A stretch of 64,000 bases of DNA from JBBTCJ01 sp038043285 (GTDB taxonomy: Bacteria; Planctomycetota; Phycisphaerae; UBA1845): assembly GCA_038043285.1 (NCBI GenBank), contig JBBTCJ010000002.1:16938-80937 (forward strand), in the 5' to 3' direction. Shown here one piece after another: positions 35,272 to 44,690 of the stretch. The position numbers were made by a program, and so were the translations under genes. The notes under the pieces were generated by a model. The model was not told where the DNA came from. It worked only from the letters and a program-made list of their open reading frames with translations, and did not search any database. Numbering within the stretch: position 1 is the stretch's first letter; each line of letters starts with the position of its first letter.

Positions 35272-36923
35272 AGATACCCCAGCTCTTCCAGTCGGCGAGT
35301 CACCTCAGCTTGTTCCTCCGGCGTGTAGGCGGCGGACGCACTCGCACAGAGGGCCATTTCCCTTTCGCACGTGCGTGGAGGTTCCTCGCTAAGCCGCGCG
35401 GAACGAAGCCCGCCCGTCATGAGCGCTCCGTCCATGTACGCGGGAATCGGCTGCCCCAGCAGATACAACACCGTCGGGGCGATGTCGGTCATGGATGCCT
35501 CGCTCGCACCGCCGGGTTGGAAGCTGGGGCCGGCTCCGATCCACACGCCGTCGGGGCGGTGGTATCCGGAGATATCCCAACCCGGACTCAGAGGTCGAAG
35601 GAAGCGTTCACCCATGAGCCACGATGGAAGCGTGACATTGGAAGCCATGTATCCGGGGGCGAGTTCATAAATAACGTCCGGTGCGTCGCCCGCGCTCGGT
35701 CCGTCGTAAAGCTCCTCTCGTGTCCAGGCGCCTTCGAAAACGGGTCCGCCGGTATCGGGATCGGCGGCTGCGCGAAGAACCTCGATCACCCTTCGCCGCA
35801 TCCGGTCATAGTCCGCCCCCGGTTCGATGACGCCGTCCGGACACCGCCCGCGCACGTTCACGTACACCGCGTGCTCCAACTGCGGTCCGGCGAAGGCGGC
35901 GCTTCGAGCATAGTTCACCAGCGGATTGCTGCGCGGATCCTGGCGATGCCAGGCCTCCCGCTGCTCCAATCCGAGCCTCATGCGCAGCGACGGGGAACAG
36001 TTCAACTTCCGCGTCGCGAGGTCCGCCAGCGTTCGCAGCGACCTGGACCGCAAGAGTCCGTGCCGCTCCAGAAGGTTATTCAGGTAGACCCAGCGTCGTA
36101 CGCCGCCGAAGCCGTGATCGCTGACCAATATGAAATCCGCTTCGCCGCCGATCCGCCGCATGATACGGGTCAGCGACGCATCAAGTTTCATGAAGCCTTC
36201 GCGCAGCAGCTCGATGGAGCGGCGGTTTTCCGGTCGCCGGGAAGCCTCAAAGGTCGGGTCGAGGAGGTGGTAGAACAGGTGCTGCACGCGGTCGGTGTAT
36301 TCGTGCACGAAGAAGTAGAAGTCGGCATCGACCTCGTCGATCAAGAACTCGAACTGACGACAGCGAAGCTCCATATATTCGTTGATTCGACGGATGTGCG
36401 CCTCGCGGGCCGAGGGATCAGCCGGTCGATGACTGAGCACGTCCCAGTTGAGCCGCAATGCGCCGAACCGCGAGCGGACCGATTCGTTGAGCGTTTCGGG
36501 ATGGAAAACCTTGGCGGAATCGTCGGGAGACACAAACCCGGTCAGCATGGCGCCGTGGATGGGTCTGGCCGGATAAGTGATGGGCACGTTGAGAATCACG
36601 GATTTTAGTCCGGCTTCGCCGAGAATGTTCCAAAGCTTCGGCGCCAGGACGTCGGCGCCGGACGCGGTGCGCATTCGTCCGCTGCTCCGATCGCGATACG
36701 AGAAGCTGAACACTCCGTGCTTTCCGGGGTTGACGCCGGTGTACATGGTCGGCCAGGCCGGGCAGGTCACCGGCGGACGAGTCGACTTCAATACCCCCGA
36801 CGCCCCCTCCCCCAGCATTCGCGAAATCGTGGGTACGACGCCGGCCTCGACAAGCGGGCGCAATACGTCGAAGGTGGCCCCGTCCCACCCCATGAGTACG
36901 ACTTTTCTACGCGAGTTCGTCAT
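35268..36923 (-). CDS. Alkaline-phosphatase-superfamily phosphodiesterase
   Basis: 551 aa. The N-terminus VVLMGWDGATFDVL supplies a metal-binding Asp14; PPVTCPAWPTMYTG puts the nucleophile at Thr53; FILVSDHGFGG and GYHRPDGVWIGAGPSF contribute further Asp/His metal ligands, as in type I phosphodiesterase/nucleotide pyrophosphatases. No signal peptide is evident, so it is likely cytoplasmic. Members of this family with the same architecture recur in exopolysaccharide and exosortase loci next to FemAB/GNAT genes. It may hydrolyse a phosphoester on a nucleotide-sugar or lipid-linked intermediate. Its stop overlaps the GTG of the next gene. Confidence 0.85.
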   Translation of the reverse strand: MTNSRRKVVLMGWDGATFDVLRPLVEAGVVPTISRMLGEGASGVLKSTRPPVTCPAWPTMYTGVNPGKHGVFSFSYRDRSSGRMRTASGADVLAPKLWNILGEAGLKSVILNVPITYPARPIHGAMLTGFVSPDDSAKVFHPETLNESVRSRFGALRLNWDVLSHRPADPSAREAHIRRINEYMELRCRQFEFLIDEVDADFYFFVHEYTDRVQHLFYHLLDPTFEASRRPENRRSIELLREGFMKLDASLTRIMRRIGGEADFILVSDHGFGGVRRWVYLNNLLERHGLLRSRSLRTLADLATRKLNCSPSLRMRLGLEQREAWHRQDPRSNPLVNYARSAAFAGPQLEHAVYVNVRGRCPDGVIEPGADYDRMRRRVIEVLRAAADPDTGGPVFEGAWTREELYDGPSAGDAPDVIYELAPGYMASNVTLPSWLMGERFLRPLSPGWDISGYHRPDGVWIGAGPSFQPGGASEASMTDIAPTVLYLLGQPIPAYMDGALMTGGLRSARLSEEPPRTCEREMALCASASAAYTPEEQAEVTRRLEELGYL

Positions 36924-36955
36924 GGTTCAATGAGAAGCGGAAGGAGCGATATGGC

Positions 36956-38104
36956 TCAATGCCCCTTGCCGCAGCCGTCCTTATTGGATCGCAGCCGACG
37001 ATAGAATCGCTCAGCCAATGGAACGATCCAGCGTGCCGCCCGTCCCCCCGGCGCAGAAAAGGATTCCAGAAAACGCACTTCCTTGCCGCCGAGTCCCGCT
37101 TTGAAGTGATACACCCCCGGATTGCCTGCCGGGTCTATTCCTCCAAGGTTGTACCAGCGTGCGCCGGCGCTTTGGGCGAGCTCGATCGCTTTCCACTGAA
37201 GCAGATAGGATGCCTTGTTCGCCCTTCCCAAGTCATTGGACGCGCCGAGTAGATAAATGCAGGTGTCGCCCAGGGTGCTCGACACGTGACCGGCGGCCGG
37301 CTCGTCGCCCTGGTACGCCAACAACACCCGCATTCTCTCGCCGGGAGCGAGCAACGTCTGGAGCTTGGTGAACGATCCGACGTGCACGCCGGTCTCGAAT
37401 TGCTTTCGACTCCACATCCGCTCGTACAGCGATTCGAACGCGGACATGGCCGCCTCGTCCGAAGCGACCACGACGCGCAATCCCCGCTTCTCCGCTTGAT
37501 TCAGGCCATTGCGCCACTTCTGCTCGAGTCCCTTGCGCAACTCGGCAAGCGACGGCGACAGGTCGAGCAGGATCGTCCGCTCCCGGGGCGCGTCGAAGTC
37601 CACCGCAAAACCCGAAAGAGCGAGCGCCGCGGTCACGTCGTCGTCATCGCCGGCCGTCTCGATGAGATTGGGAAGCACCCGCAGGTTCAATCCGCGCAGG
37701 CGGCAGAACTCCTGGCGAAGCAATGCCAGGACTTCGCGCAGATCGTCCGGGCGCGCCCCGCCGCATCGCCACAGCGGTCCGCGGAACACATAGGCGACGC
37801 CCATCCCCAGAAACGGAATACGTTTGATCCGTAGCTGCGCCAGGCCGATGACGGCTTCGCCGCGACGCACGATTGCACGGCATACCTGCGACTTCGTCTG
37901 CTCCGCGCTGACCCCCCCGAACGCCCACGTCTGGTAAATGTTGTGGTCGGAGAACGCGCTGGAAAGTTCCCCCCACGCTTCCGCGCCGACGGCGTCCGCC
38001 TGAACCGTGATCGCGCCTTGGGAATCGTTGCCTGCGGTGACCGGTGTATTGGCCGAAGGCTCGTGTCCGGACGAGGACGAGGATCGCGCGGCAAGCATGT
38101 TCAT
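36956..38104 (-). CDS. FemAB-like GNAT protein, exosortase-locus type
   Basis: 382 aa. Disordered N-terminus (1-40), then WGELSSAFSDHNIYQTWAFGG, and the FemAB/GNAT core: LRKGLEQKWRNGLNQAEKRGLRVVV, FESLYERMWSRKQF, VLLAYQGDEPAAGHVSSTLGDTCIYLLGAS, SYLLQWKAIELAQSAGARWYNLGGIDP, GVYHFKAGLGGKEVRFL. The YLLQWKAIELA...YNLGG motif is the FemAB signature. In exosortase loci such proteins are standard members; the acyl donor is unknown. ATG 38104 overlaps the deacetylase stop by 4 bases (ATGA). Confidence 0.87.
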   Translation of the reverse strand: MNMLAARSSSSSGHEPSANTPVTAGNDSQGAITVQADAVGAEAWGELSSAFSDHNIYQTWAFGGVSAEQTKSQVCRAIVRRGEAVIGLAQLRIKRIPFLGMGVAYVFRGPLWRCGGARPDDLREVLALLRQEFCRLRGLNLRVLPNLIETAGDDDDVTAALALSGFAVDFDAPRERTILLDLSPSLAELRKGLEQKWRNGLNQAEKRGLRVVVASDEAAMSAFESLYERMWSRKQFETGVHVGSFTKLQTLLAPGERMRVLLAYQGDEPAAGHVSSTLGDTCIYLLGASNDLGRANKASYLLQWKAIELAQSAGARWYNLGGIDPAGNPGVYHFKAGLGGKEVRFLESFSAPGGRAARWIVPLAERFYRRLRSNKDGCGKGH

Positions 38105-38958
38105 CTTGCCGGACCGGCCGTCGTGGCAGCCTCCCGGGAGACCGTCTCCGGCGCAACCGATCCTACCCCCGGCGATCGGCGACGCGGGATCCACCGACGC
38201 CAAGCGTACGCGCCCGAGGCCTTCAGTCGAAACTCGATCGTCCAATCGTCGGGCGTCACCTTGAACCGCCCCATCGCCAGCGGATTGCTTCCCGCTTTCA
38301 CCGGTTCCGGCTCGCAGGTGACGACGACCTGATATCCCGCGGCGCCGGCGATGGATTCCAGTCCTGCCGGACATCGCCCGTAGGGAACCGAAAACGCCGT
38401 CACCGGGCGACCCAACGCGGCCTCCAGCTCGCGCTTGGATTGGACCAGCTCAGAGCGCACGGCAACGTCGTCCAGCGCCGTCAGGTCCGCATGGGTCGCG
38501 GTGTGTGAGCCGATTTCGATGAGCTCCGCGGGCAGCGATCGCAGTTGTTCAACGGTCATCAATACTTCGTAGGTATCGGGATGCCCGGGCGGCATGGCCC
38601 ACGCCGGCGATCGGCCCATGTTGCCGGACACGGCGAACACCGTCGCGGGAATACAATCCCGCGCCAATACGGGAACAGCGTTTCGACGGACGCTGTCGAG
38701 CGCGTCGTCGAAAGTCACGCAGGTGCGCCGCACCGCACCGCCCGCAACCGCAGCGCCGGCGAGAGGGACGATCGTCCTTCGCCGCGCGAGCCATTGCATC
38801 TGTCGCTCAAAGCCCGCCCGCTGCCGATCGGTCACGCCGTGGTAGTAAAGGATGACACACTCGCCGCGCCGCCTGCCCGCCGACTGGCGAAGCCAATCGC
38901 CAACGGATCGCAGCAGGAAGTAGGCCAGACTAATGGTCAGGGCGACGATTCGACGCAT
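38101..38958 (-). CDS. Polysaccharide deacetylase (NodB domain)
   Basis: 285 aa. An N-terminal signal/anchor (IVALTISLAYFLLRSV) is followed by the NodB fold: CVTFDDALDS gives the metal-binding Asp pair, IGSHTATHADL the SHxxxH-type metal motif, and FSVPYGRCP the R-x-P loop. A hydrophobic C-terminal barrel ends at ATG overlap with the FemAB gene. It removes N- or O-acetyl groups from sugars, probably during or after export. ATG 38958 (MRRIVAL) overlaps the GT2 gene by 22 bases. Typical of PEP-CTERM/exosortase exopolysaccharide loci. Confidence 0.87.
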   Translation of the reverse strand: MRRIVALTISLAYFLLRSVGDWLRQSAGRRRGECVILYYHGVTDRQRAGFERQMQWLARRRTIVPLAGAAVAGGAVRRTCVTFDDALDSVRRNAVPVLARDCIPATVFAVSGNMGRSPAWAMPPGHPDTYEVLMTVEQLRSLPAELIEIGSHTATHADLTALDDVAVRSELVQSKRELEAALGRPVTAFSVPYGRCPAGLESIAGAAGYQVVVTCEPEPVKAGSNPLAMGRFKVTPDDWTIEFRLKASGAYAWRRWIPRRRSPGVGSVAPETVSREAATTAGPAR

Positions 38959-39938
38959 GGAGTTCGGCCCGCCCCCGGACGCGACGTTCCGACCGACGCG
39001 ATGCTGGTCGGCAGCCTGCCAAAAAGGTGGAATCGCAGAACGGCCACCGCCAACTCCCATTGCCGAACCACGCCCTCGCTCCTGCCCGCGGACAACCGCT
39101 TCATCCCCACCAGCGGAACACGCAGTAGCGACGCGATGCAGAACATCAGGTTGGCGGCTGCCCTTGTCGCCCTGCCGGACTTCCTCTCCAGGAACATCAG
39201 CAGACTGCGTCGTTCCAGCAGATGCATGTCCATCGGCGCCTGCGACGAGCTGCAGCGCCCCAGATGGGTGATGACCGCCTTCGGCGTATACATCGTCTTC
39301 CAACCCGCTCGGCGCATCCGCAAACACCAATCCGTGTCCTCGGAATACATGAAGTACTCTTCGGACATCGGGCCGACCTGTTGGATCGCCTCGCGCCGCG
39401 CGAGCATGAAGCAGCCGGCCACGGCGTCCACCTCGCGCTCGCTTTGATAGTCCCACCAGCCGAACCGCGCGCGGTTGAAGAATCGATGACTCCAAAACAG
39501 TTGTTGCAGCCGGGTCAGCGAAAGCGCGACGTTGAGCAGGCTGGGGAACAGATAGCAATTGTATTGCAGATTTCCGCGCCGCCCCCGCGTCTGACAACCA
39601 ACGATGCCCGCGTCCGGATGGGCGTCGGCGAACTCCACCGCCTTTTCAATCGCTGCATCATGGATGAGCGTGTCGGAGTTGAGCAGCAAGACGTAGCGAC
39701 CGTGGGCAACGGCGATTCCTTGATTGTTGGCCGCTGCGAAGCCGCGATTGTCATCATTGCGGATAAGGCGCACCGCGGGAAACTCGGCGGCAATCATCTC
39801 CGCCGATCCGTCCGCCGAATGGTTATCGACGACGATCGTCTCCAATGCCGCGTCTCCCGCGCGCTCGTGCAGCGAACGCAGGCAATCGCGCAACACGTCG
39901 CGCGTGTTCCAGCTCACGATGACGATCGAGACATCCAT
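38937..39938 (-). CDS. GT2-family glycosyltransferase (rhamnosyltransferase-like)
   Basis: 333 aa. GT-A fold: VSIVIVSWNTRDVLRDCLRSL, then VVDNHSADGSAEM, LIRNDDNRGFAAANNQGI and LLLNSDT, which contains the metal-binding Asp. GTs with the SWNT...NNQG pattern are frequently WbbL-type rhamnosyltransferases. The nearby dTDP-rhamnose genes make rhamnose the likely donor sugar, an inference. A C-terminal hydrophobic stretch (AAANLMFCIASLLRVPL) may be membrane-associated. ATG 39938 is 19 bases after the EpsI stop. Confidence 0.9.
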   Translation of the reverse strand: MDVSIVIVSWNTRDVLRDCLRSLHERAGDAALETIVVDNHSADGSAEMIAAEFPAVRLIRNDDNRGFAAANNQGIAVAHGRYVLLLNSDTLIHDAAIEKAVEFADAHPDAGIVGCQTRGRRGNLQYNCYLFPSLLNVALSLTRLQQLFWSHRFFNRARFGWWDYQSEREVDAVAGCFMLARREAIQQVGPMSEEYFMYSEDTDWCLRMRRAGWKTMYTPKAVITHLGRCSSSQAPMDMHLLERRSLLMFLERKSGRATRAAANLMFCIASLLRVPLVGMKRLSAGRSEGVVRQWELAVAVLRFHLFGRLPTSIASVGTSRPGAGRTPCVESSP

Positions 39939-39957
39939 GCGGAATGACGGTCAAGGG

Positions 39958-40722
39958 TCATGGCGACGGCGGGCGGACGCCGCGAGCTTCGCCGCCCGAT
40001 GCCGGCGGCGCGATTGACGGAAGGACCGACCTCACGTCCGCCGCCGACGCGGCCGCAAAACGCAGCGCCTGCTCCTTGGCCCGCTCGAGAAGCTGCGGCA
40101 CCGCGACCCCGGCGGCGATTTGCACCTGGGCCACGTAGTACCGCGGATCCCGCGAGAGGTTGGGACTTCGCCATCGCGGCCCCCAGAAATCCTTCCATTC
40201 GGTCGTGTGCCGACCCTGAAGGGCGTAGTAGTTCACCACCACGATGGCCTCGGAGTCCGCCTCCTGGCGACCAAACTCATGAACCAGACAGGCCATGGAC
40301 GAACCGTCGGGGAGACGCACATCCCCGCGCTCCTGCGAGCGCAGCACCCAACCGTTGGCCGGATAGCAGGCGTCCGGACGATGCCCCAGCATGGTCGACG
40401 GACGAGTCGTGAATCCAAGATAGAAGTCCACGGTCGCGCCGCTTCCGCGATCCAGGTATCGCCGATTCACATAATCATCATTTCCCGCAACCACTTGCAC
40501 GCGCGCGTCGATCGGAACGTCCACGCCCTCCCACTCGCCAAGATGCATCGGAAACCTCGACAAGGGCGCCGCCGGCGAAATCGCCTGCCGCGGCGCAGCG
40601 GACAATATCTTCTCCACCCAGCGACGCGCACCGCCGACCGCCAGTAACACGATCACCCAGAAGGCCACTGACGCCGCGAGGTGTGAACGAGCGGATGTAG
40701 ATTGCATCGTTGAGTCTTGCAT
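39958..40722 (-). CDS. epsI: EpsI-family protein (exosortase-associated, PF11984-like)
   Basis: 254 aa. One N-terminal transmembrane segment (VAFWVIVLLAVGGARRW), then the EpsI domain: FPMHLGEWEGVDVPIDARV, VNRRYLDRGSGATVDFYLGFTTRP, HRPDACYPANGWVL, VVVNYYALQGRHTTEWKDFW and ISRDPRYY-like LSRDPRYYVAQVQI. The HxPxxCY-type element and the NYY stretch are diagnostic of EpsI. In exosortase EPS systems EpsI occurs either alone or fused to exosortase; here it is separate and on the opposite arm. Probably a periplasmic partner of the exosortase or of glycan assembly. Confidence 0.87.
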   Translation of the reverse strand: MQDSTMQSTSARSHLAASVAFWVIVLLAVGGARRWVEKILSAAPRQAISPAAPLSRFPMHLGEWEGVDVPIDARVQVVAGNDDYVNRRYLDRGSGATVDFYLGFTTRPSTMLGHRPDACYPANGWVLRSQERGDVRLPDGSSMACLVHEFGRQEADSEAIVVVNYYALQGRHTTEWKDFWGPRWRSPNLSRDPRYYVAQVQIAAGVAVPQLLERAKEQALRFAAASAADVRSVLPSIAPPASGGEARGVRPPSP

Positions 40723-40760
40723 ACCGTGGTCAAAAAGCGCGTCGGATCGAATCGCGACAC

Positions 40761-41693
40761 TCAGTTGCCGCGACGTCCGACACGGTGGCTACTCGGGGGC
40801 TGAGCAACTCCGATTTCACGCGTGGACAAGTATTCCCTCAACGCCTCCAGCCAGTGCCGCGGCGTATGACGGGTCAGCTCGACGTACGACTGCAGGTCAA
40901 GGACCGAATACGCCGGTCGCACCGCGGGTCGCCCCAGTTCGCTCGTGGTCATCGTCCCGACCTCGACGCGCGATCCGGACAACGCCACGATCTCGCGGGC
41001 GAACTCCCACCAACTGCACTGCCCCTCGTTGGCGAAATGAACCGTTCCCTCGGCGCCGGCGTCCAACAACCGCATGACCGCATCGCTCAAATCGTCAGTC
41101 AGCGTCGGGCGCCCGACCTGATCGTTGACCACGCGAAGACGTTCGCCACTTGCGGCCTTCGCCAGAATGGCCTCGACGAAATTCTTCCCGCCCCACCCGA
41201 ACAACCACGACGTCCGGACGATCAAATGGCGACAATCGGCTCGGCGGACAGCCTCCTCCCCTTCCCATTTCGATCGCCCGTAGACCGACAACGGGCTGGC
41301 GGCGTCGCCGGGACGGTATGGACTAGCCTGTCGCCCGTCGAAGACGAAATCGGTCGAAAGATGCACCAGCAAAGAACCAAGCTCGCGACAGGCATCCGCA
41401 CAATACCCCGGCGCACGCGCGTTGCAGGCGAAAGCCTCGTCCACCTGGGACTCGCAACCGTCGACGTCGGTATACGCCGCGGCGTTGATGACCACGCTCC
41501 GACCGATCTCGCGCAACATTTTTCGAACGGCGGCGGGGTCGCGGACGTCAATCTCTTCGCGGTCCACCGCGACCAGCCGAACGCCCGTCGCTGAACCGAT
41601 ACGCGCCGACAAATCGCGTTCCAGTCGCCGACCGAGCATCCCCCTCGACCCCAACAGCACGACCGGTCCACGGATCCAATCCGGCAAACTCAC
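40761..41693 (-). CDS. rfbD: dTDP-4-dehydrorhamnose reductase
   Basis: 310 aa. NADPH-binding Rossmann start VVLLGSRGMLGRRLERDL, then DVRDPAAVRKML, SVVINAAAYTDVDGCE, LVHLSTDFVFDG and the catalytic YGRSKWEGEE (Y-x3-K), followed by IVRTSWLFGWGGKNFVEAIL. This is the last step of dTDP-L-rhamnose synthesis. A GTG start overlaps the rfbB stop by 4 bases (GTGA), which fixes the start. Short C-terminal tail is Ser/Arg-rich. Confidence 0.94.
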   Translation of the reverse strand: MSLPDWIRGPVVLLGSRGMLGRRLERDLSARIGSATGVRLVAVDREEIDVRDPAAVRKMLREIGRSVVINAAAYTDVDGCESQVDEAFACNARAPGYCADACRELGSLLVHLSTDFVFDGRQASPYRPGDAASPLSVYGRSKWEGEEAVRRADCRHLIVRTSWLFGWGGKNFVEAILAKAASGERLRVVNDQVGRPTLTDDLSDAVMRLLDAGAEGTVHFANEGQCSWWEFAREIVALSGSRVEVGTMTTSELGRPAVRPAYSVLDLQSYVELTRHTPRHWLEALREYLSTREIGVAQPPSSHRVGRRGN

Positions 41694-42721
41694 CGATCCG
41701 CTCCCACCACGCCCCCGACGCCGTACTGCTTTTCGTAGTACGCCAAATACTCCCCGGTCTTAATCCTTCGCCACCACGGCTCATTCGCGACGTACCAGTC
41801 GATCGTCGAGGCCAGGCCCGACTCAAAATCGATCCGCGGCTTCCAGCTCAGCTCGGACGAGATCCGCGAAATGTCCATCGCGTACCGCCGATCGTGCCCG
41901 GGGCGATCCTTCACCAACTCGATCATGGATTCATCGTGCCCCAGTCGTTGGAGAATTCTTCTCGCGATGTCGCGGTTGGGCAACTCGCACTCGCCGCCGA
42001 TGTTATACGCCCATCCGGGCGTGCCGCGCTCAAGCACCCTCAGGATCGCTTCGCAGTGGTCGTCGACGTGAATCCAGTCGCGCACATTCATCCCGTCGCC
42101 GTACAGCGGAACCTTCTTCCCGACCAGCAGGTTGGTCACGAAGAGCGGAATCAGTTTTTCCGGAAACTGATACGGTCCGTAGTTATTGGAGCAACGGGTA
42201 ATCAGCACCGGAAGCTCGAACGTGTGATGGTACGCCTGAACCAGCATGTCCGCGGCCGCTTTGGACGCGCTGTAGGGGCTGTTGGGCGCGATGGGCGTCG
42301 ATTCCTGGAACCTCCCCGTCGGCCCCAGCGATCCGTACACCTCATCGGTGGACACTTGCAGGAAACGCTCCACCGAATGCGCCTTGGCCAGGTCCAGCAG
42401 GACTTGCACGCCGACGACGTTGGTGCGAACGAACTCCTGCGCTCCCAGGATGCTGCGATCGACGTGGCTCTCCGCGGCAAAGTTGACGACGCCCGAAATG
42501 CCGCCGGCGAAGATCGTCTCCAAGGCCCCCGCGTCGCAAATGTCTCCTCGTTGAAACCGATACACCGAGGCTTCCTCGATGCCCGCGAGGTTCTCAAGAT
42601 TTCCCGCGTAGGTCAGCTTGTCATACGCAATGATGCGAACCGCAGGTCGAACACGGCGCATCGTGCGAACGAAGTTGCTCCCGATGAACCCCGCCGCGCC
42701 GGTAACCAGAAGTGTGGTCAT
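41690..42721 (-). CDS. rfbB: dTDP-glucose 4,6-dehydratase
   Basis: 343 aa. Starts LLVTGAAGFIGSNFVRTM (NAD-binding GxxGxxG), then AYDKLTYAGNLENL, NFAAESHVDRSI, FLQVSTDEVYGSLG (Asp/Glu acid-base motif), YSASKAAADMLVQAY (Y-x3-K), ITRCSNNYGPYQFPEKLIP and NVRDWIHVDDHC. All catalytic motifs of RmlB are present. It converts dTDP-glucose to the 4-keto-6-deoxy form. The next gene, rfbA, ends 4 bases before its ATG. Confidence 0.96.
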   Translation of the reverse strand: MTTLLVTGAAGFIGSNFVRTMRRVRPAVRIIAYDKLTYAGNLENLAGIEEASVYRFQRGDICDAGALETIFAGGISGVVNFAAESHVDRSILGAQEFVRTNVVGVQVLLDLAKAHSVERFLQVSTDEVYGSLGPTGRFQESTPIAPNSPYSASKAAADMLVQAYHHTFELPVLITRCSNNYGPYQFPEKLIPLFVTNLLVGKKVPLYGDGMNVRDWIHVDDHCEAILRVLERGTPGWAYNIGGECELPNRDIARRILQRLGHDESMIELVKDRPGHDRRYAMDISRISSELSWKPRIDFESGLASTIDWYVANEPWWRRIKTGEYLAYYEKQYGVGGVVGADR

Positions 42722-42725
42722 CCGA

Positions 42726-43496
42726 TCAACCCGCCGCCCCTGCGCGGGCCGGAAGCCGCGCCGGCAAGTCCAACTTGTTCGCCCCGCCCTCCTTCACCAG
42801 CACGGTCGCGCGGTACAGCGACTCGAACGTGCCCGCGTCGGTCCACCAGCCCTCCAGCACGTCATAGGTCAACGTCCCCTGTTCGATGTACGCGTTGTTG
42901 ACGTCGGTGATCTCCAGCTCACCGCGGCCGGAGGGCTTCAGCGGTCGAATCAGGTCGAACACCTGGCGGTCGTACATGTAGATGCCTGTCACCGCCAGGT
43001 TGCTCTTGGGTTTCTGGGGCTTCTCCTCGATGCGCACGATGCTTCCGTCACGGACCTCAGCCACCCCGAATCGCTGCGGGTCGGGAACCTCCTTCAACAG
43101 CACCTTCGCCCCGCGACCCTGAGCGAAGAACTCGCCGACCGCTTTCCGGATGTTCTTTTCGATGAGGTTGTCACCCAGGACGACGACGATCTTGTCGCCG
43201 TCGGCGAAGTGCTCAGCCAAACGAAGGGCATCCGCAATCCCACCCTCGCCTTCCTGATAGGTGTAGTGAAGATCGCGCAGGCCGAACTCGTAGCCGTTGC
43301 CCAGAAGCCGCAGGAAATCGCCGGCGTCGTTCCCGCCGGTCACCAGCATGATGTCCTCGATGCCTGCGTTCACCAGACACTGAATCGGAAAATGAATCAT
43401 CGGCCGGTCATAGACCGGTAGCAGGTGCTTGTTGGTCACCCGCGTCAGCGGCGATAACCGCGTGCCCAGACCGCCCGCAAGGATTACGCCTTTCAT
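42726..43496 (-). CDS. rfbA: Glucose-1-phosphate thymidylyltransferase
   Basis: 256 aa, the short RmlA form. KGVILAGGLGTRLSPLTRVTNKHLLPVYDRPMI contains the GGxGTRL nucleotide loop and the catalytic Lys; VVLGDNLIE is the metal/sugar-binding segment and RIEEKPQKPKSNLAVTGIYMYD the RxEEKP motif. GTWWTDAG-like WWTDAGTFESL is also typical. It makes dTDP-glucose from dTTP and glucose-1-phosphate. rfbC stops 5 bases before its ATG, so the four genes form one tight unit. Confidence 0.95.
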   Translation of the reverse strand: MKGVILAGGLGTRLSPLTRVTNKHLLPVYDRPMIHFPIQCLVNAGIEDIMLVTGGNDAGDFLRLLGNGYEFGLRDLHYTYQEGEGGIADALRLAEHFADGDKIVVVLGDNLIEKNIRKAVGEFFAQGRGAKVLLKEVPDPQRFGVAEVRDGSIVRIEEKPQKPKSNLAVTGIYMYDRQVFDLIRPLKPSGRGELEITDVNNAYIEQGTLTYDVLEGWWTDAGTFESLYRATVLVKEGGANKLDLPARLPARAGAAG

Positions 43497-43501
43497 CGTC
43501 G

Positions 43502-43957
43502 CTACCCGTCCTTTCTCGACCAGTCGTACGGGATGTCCCTCGTGTGCGGAGCCACCCGGTACTCATCGGGGTCATCATAGACGTAGACTTCGGTGGGACA
43601 GTTGATGACCATGGCCTCAAACTCGCTGATGCACTTGAACCCGTGGTACACCAGCGGAGGAATCTGCACCAGGATCGGGTTATGGTCGCCCAGGAAGAAC
43701 TCGTTGACCTCGCCCTTCGTCGGCGAGTCCGCGCGCGAATCGTACAGCACCACCTTCATCATGCCGCGTACGCACACGAAATGGTCCCACTGCTTTTTGT
43801 GATAGTGCCAGGCCTTGACAACGCCGGGATAGGCCGTGGTCAGATAGATTTGCCCGAACTTCTTAAACGTCGGTTCATCGCTGCGAAGCATTTCCATCAA
43901 CCGCCCGCGTTCGTCGGAAATGACTTTCAGACGCTTCACTTGCACGTCGCGAATCAT
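43502..43957 (-). CDS. rfbC: dTDP-4-dehydrorhamnose 3,5-epimerase-like cupin (RfbC)
   Basis: 151 aa, shorter than canonical RmlC (about 180). The cupin core is recognisable: SDERGRLMEMLRSD, GVVKAWHYHKKQWDHFVCVRG with the catalytic His region, VVLYDSRADSPTKGE, IPPLVYHGFKCISEF and VYVYDDPDEYRV. Some RmlC catalytic positions (the basic residue near QWDH, the Tyr region) differ, as in the short relatives that act on dTDP-6-deoxyhexoses. It is the first gene of the minus arm. ATG 43957 has AAGGA upstream. Context makes dTDP-rhamnose synthesis the likely role. Confidence 0.88.
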   Translation of the reverse strand: MIRDVQVKRLKVISDERGRLMEMLRSDEPTFKKFGQIYLTTAYPGVVKAWHYHKKQWDHFVCVRGMMKVVLYDSRADSPTKGEVNEFFLGDHNPILVQIPPLVYHGFKCISEFEAMVINCPTEVYVYDDPDEYRVAPHTRDIPYDWSRKDG

Positions 43958-44492
43958 GGCCGTTCCTTGTAACCACCGCACATCGCCGGATCCAAGTCCC
44001 CGGCTCCGCTTGTGGCCCGAGCGCACTCCGTGCCCGTGGAGTACACCAAAAGAATCGTGCAACCTCCTGCCGTCCAACAACTTACGTGGATTCGCCCACC
44101 GAACCGCGCGCACGACGGCAGGCCTTGGACCCCACCATTATCCGGCGGATGAAGCCGATGTCGAACCACGACAATTCCTGCGGCCAACCACCATCTCTCT
44201 GACCGGGCCGGTGTCTTTGGATGCCCTGCCAAGTCGAGTCTATTCCGTCAGTCGGCGCTCGGCTGTTTGTCGTCCGCGTTCAGACTCGAACGGCCTAAAC
44301 CACCCAGGTCATGCATTTTCGCACGCCGGCGCATTGCGACAAACACACCACGCGTGTTTTTCGGCCAATGCGGGGCCGATTCGCCGTTTCGCCCCAAGGT
44401 CCGCTAACCAATAGCGATGCCCGGTAACGGTTAAAGTTGGACCGGACTATGCATGATTCGACAAACAGGCGAGCTTCACACATTTTCCGGCA
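43958..44492. other. Divergent regulatory region between the two locus arms
   Basis: The 733-base gap between rfbC (minus) and the exosortase gene (plus) has no credible gene. A short stem with ACTCC/GGAGT arms (about 44034-44051) is present near rfbC. I found no confident promoter for the minus arm and no sigma-54 GG/GC pair. Confidence 0.4.
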
Positions 44493-44520
44493 TTGACTAT
44501 CGGTGGCCGCGGTCTAAACT
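44493..44520 (+). promoter_or_regulatory. Promoter of the exosortase arm
   Basis: TTGACT (44493-44498) and TAAACT (44515-44520) with 16-base spacing. The start site would be near 44527, giving a leader of about 160 bases to the GTG at 44691. Confidence 0.5.
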
Positions 44521-44690
44521 TTCAGCGAACCATCACAGCCGCGCCCTGATGCCTCCGTGGGTGCGGTCGTCCGATGCGCGAACGGACAAGCGCGGCTTGG
44601 CGACCGAGGAGGACCATCGGCGGTTCGCCCCAAAGGCGCGTGGGGTTTGTGGTTTCCCGTCAATCGACACCGGGGAGGGGGTCGACTCGA

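Noticed and set aside
43958..44690. Sigma-54 promoter as in some exosortase loci
   Set aside because: No GG-N10-GC pair with the usual surrounding bases was found on either strand.
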